Source of the DNA: an uncultured Clostridia bacterium
GTDB taxonomy: Bacteria; Bacillota; Clostridia; Christensenellales; Aristaeellaceae
Assembly: GCA_937907055.1 (NCBI GenBank)
Contig: CALCTW010000017.1
Coordinates: 1-7,255 of the forward strand
Direction of reading: 5' to 3'
Length of the DNA: 7,255 nucleotides
Made by a program: the position numbers and the translations under genes. The notes beneath the pieces are model-generated. The model saw only the letters and a list, made by a program, of their open reading frames with translations. It did no database searches and was not told the origin of the DNA. How positions within the stretch are numbered: the stretch's first letter is position 1; every line of letters starts with the position of its first letter. Below are positions 5,751 to 7,255 of the stretch, in pieces.

Positions 5751-5777
5751 CAGGGCTGCCCTTTTTGAGAGCAGCCC
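5742..5777 (-). terminator. Rho-independent terminator after valS
   Basis: On the minus strand, GGGCTGC (5771-5777), an 11-base loop, and GCAGCCC (5753-5759) are followed by a T-rich tail ending TTTTT (5742-5750). It lies about 40 bases after the valS stop. The tail is broken by G and A, so readthrough into rsmH is possible. Confidence 0.65.
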
Positions 5778-5817
5778 CGGAGCATATTGATTACAGGATT
5801 GATAAAGCCCCTCAGGA

Positions 5818-7254
5818 TCAGCCAAGTTCCGCGATACGGGCTTCGAGGGAAGCCAGCATCTGCTTGTTCTTTTCGATCTTGGCCTTTTCGCTTTCAACAA
5901 GCGCGGCGGGCGCCTTGGCCACGAAGCCGGGATTGTTCAGCTTGGCGGTGGAGCGCTCGATCTCCTTCACCAGGTTATCGCGCTCCTTGTTCAGGCGGGC
6001 GCGTTCCTTTTCAAAGTCGACCAGATCGCCCAGCGGGATGAGCAGTTCACCGGCGGCGGTGACCGCGTTCACGGTCTTCTCGCTCACCTGCGCGTCCTTC
6101 GCGATCACTTCCAGCGCGCTGGTGCTGGCCAGACGGGCAAAGAAGCCTTCGGCTGCCTTCACGCTGTCTTCCCAGCCAGCGTTCGCCTTCACGATCAGAC
6201 GGGCCTTATGACCCACCTGCACGTTCATATCCACGCGCAGGTTACGGATGGCGCGGATCATTTCCATGATGCCTTCCATCTTGACCGTCTCAGCCGGGAA
6301 ATCATAAGCGGCATCCGCGACGGGCCAATCCGCCAGCATGCAGCTGTCAGCGGCATGGCCGGGCAGATTGCGGTAGATCTCTTCCGTCATGAAGGGCATG
6401 ATGGGATGCAGCATGCGGATCATGCCGGAGATGACCGTCTGCAGCACAGCCTGCGTGGCCTTCTTACGGCCTTCATCCTCGCTGTTCAGACCGGCCTTGG
6501 CCAGCTCGATATACCAGTCGCAGAATTCGCTCCAGATGAAGTCGTACAACTTCTGGGCAGCCAGGCCATAATCGGCTTCCTCGAAGTGATCGGTCACTTC
6601 ACGGACAGCGTCGTTATAGCGGGTCAGGATCCACTTATCGGCATCCGCCAGCTGCTTGCCTTCCAACGTTTCCACACCGTTCATGTTCATCAGCACGAAA
6701 CGGCTGGCATTCCACACCTTGTTGCCGAAGTTACGCGCCATTTCCACCTTTTCGGTAGAATAACGGGTGTCATTACCGGCAGAGATGCCCATCACCAGAG
6801 AGAAGCGCAGCGCGTCGGCGCCGTACTGGTCAATGATCTCGAGCGGATCGATACCGTTGCCGAGGGATTTGCTCATCTTGCGGCCCAGCGCGTCGCGCAC
6901 CAGACCATGGATGACCACACGGTTGAAGGGCACTTCGCCCATCTGCTCCACACCGGAGAAGATCATACGGGCAACCCAGAAGAAGATGATATCGTAGCCG
7001 GTGACCAGCGTATCGGTGGGATAGAAATACTTGAGGTCCTCGGTGTTATCCGGCCAGCCCAGTGTGGAGAAGGGCCAGAGCGCGGAAGAGAACCAGGTGT
7101 CCAGAACATCTTCATCCTGACTCATATGTGTGCTGCCGCACTTGGGGCACACAGCCACATTCTCACGCGCGACAACGGTCTCGCCGCAGTCATCGCAGTA
7201 ATAGGCCGGGATACGGTGTCCCCACCACAGGCGGCGGGAGATGCACCAGTCGCG
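5818..7254 (-). CDS. valS: Valyl-tRNA synthetase, C-terminal 478 residues (5' end beyond the window)
   Basis: A class I aminoacyl-tRNA synthetase that charges tRNA-Val. The reading frame is open to the window edge, so more than 350 N-terminal residues, including the HIGH motif, are missing. Numbering from the first visible residue, RDWCISRRLWWGHRIP (1-16) is the conserved editing-to-catalytic junction. C20, C23, C36 and C39 form a four-cysteine zinc knuckle of the type seen in several bacterial ValRS. DTWFSSALWP (52-61), TGYDIIFFWVARM and KMSKSLGN (126-133, the ATP-binding loop) complete the catalytic core. The anticodon-binding helical domain follows. The last 65 or so residues are a charged coiled-coil arm with FEKERARLNKE and NPGFVAKAPAALVE, the ValRS-specific tRNA-contact tail. 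The enzyme distinguishes valine from isoleucine and threonine through editing. In many Bacillota valS is followed by folC; here it is followed by rsmH. Confidence 0.98.
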   Translation of the reverse strand, partial: RDWCISRRLWWGHRIPAYYCDDCGETVVARENVAVCPKCGSTHMSQDEDVLDTWFSSALWPFSTLGWPDNTEDLKYFYPTDTLVTGYDIIFFWVARMIFSGVEQMGEVPFNRVVIHGLVRDALGRKMSKSLGNGIDPLEIIDQYGADALRFSLVMGISAGNDTRYSTEKVEMARNFGNKVWNASRFVLMNMNGVETLEGKQLADADKWILTRYNDAVREVTDHFEEADYGLAAQKLYDFIWSEFCDWYIELAKAGLNSEDEGRKKATQAVLQTVISGMIRMLHPIMPFMTEEIYRNLPGHAADSCMLADWPVADAAYDFPAETVKMEGIMEMIRAIRNLRVDMNVQVGHKARLIVKANAGWEDSVKAAEGFFARLASTSALEVIAKDAQVSEKTVNAVTAAGELLIPLGDLVDFEKERARLNKERDNLVKEIERSTAKLNNPGFVAKAPAALVESEKAKIEKNKQMLASLEARIAELG

Positions 7255-7255
7255 G

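Noticed and set aside
1..7255. CRISPR array, tRNA gene, insertion sequence or phage element
   Set aside because: No regularly spaced repeats, no cloverleaf, no transposase or integrase frame and no terminal inverted repeats were seen on either strand.

Overview
The window is a stretch of bacterial chromosome in which every gene lies on the minus strand. Moderate-to-high GC, strong GGAGG-type ribosome binding sites, sigma-A/sigma-70-type promoters and simple stem-loop/U-tract terminators fit a Bacillota (Clostridia-like) anaerobe. That placement is inferred from gene style, not from a marker phylogeny.

Read in the direction of transcription, from the high to the low coordinate, the window has two halves. 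The first is housekeeping translation: the 3' two thirds of valS (valyl-tRNA synthetase, cut by the window edge), a terminator, a new promoter, and then rsmH and rsmI. RsmH and RsmI are the two methyltransferases that modify the same nucleotide, C1402 of 16S rRNA (N4 and 2'-O). Here their genes overlap by four bases (ATGA) and so are probably translationally coupled. Neither mraZ nor ftsL flanks rsmH, so it is not in its usual division/cell-wall cluster. Downstream of rsmI is a short remnant that looks like the C-terminus of a VOC/glyoxalase-type protein, followed by a strong terminator.

The second half is an accessory locus. It holds a TetR-family regulator with its own promoter and terminator, a secreted SdsA1-type alkyl/aryl sulfatase of the metallo-beta-lactamase superfamily with a complete set of predicted metal ligands, and, 14 bp further on, a secreted DUF1254 protein cut by the window start. 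The sulfatase promoter is nearly consensus (TTGACA-17-TATTTT). It is overlaid by an imperfect 31-bp inverted repeat and by further TTCACA half-sites, so repression at the promoter is likely. The adjacent TetR protein is the obvious candidate repressor. A separate TTACACT-containing motif is shared by the tetR and sulfatase leaders.

The points most worth following are the coupled rsmH-rsmI pair acting on one rRNA base, and the TetR/alkyl sulfatase/DUF1254 locus with its operator-like promoter. All protein calls come from recognising motifs by eye; no database search was run.
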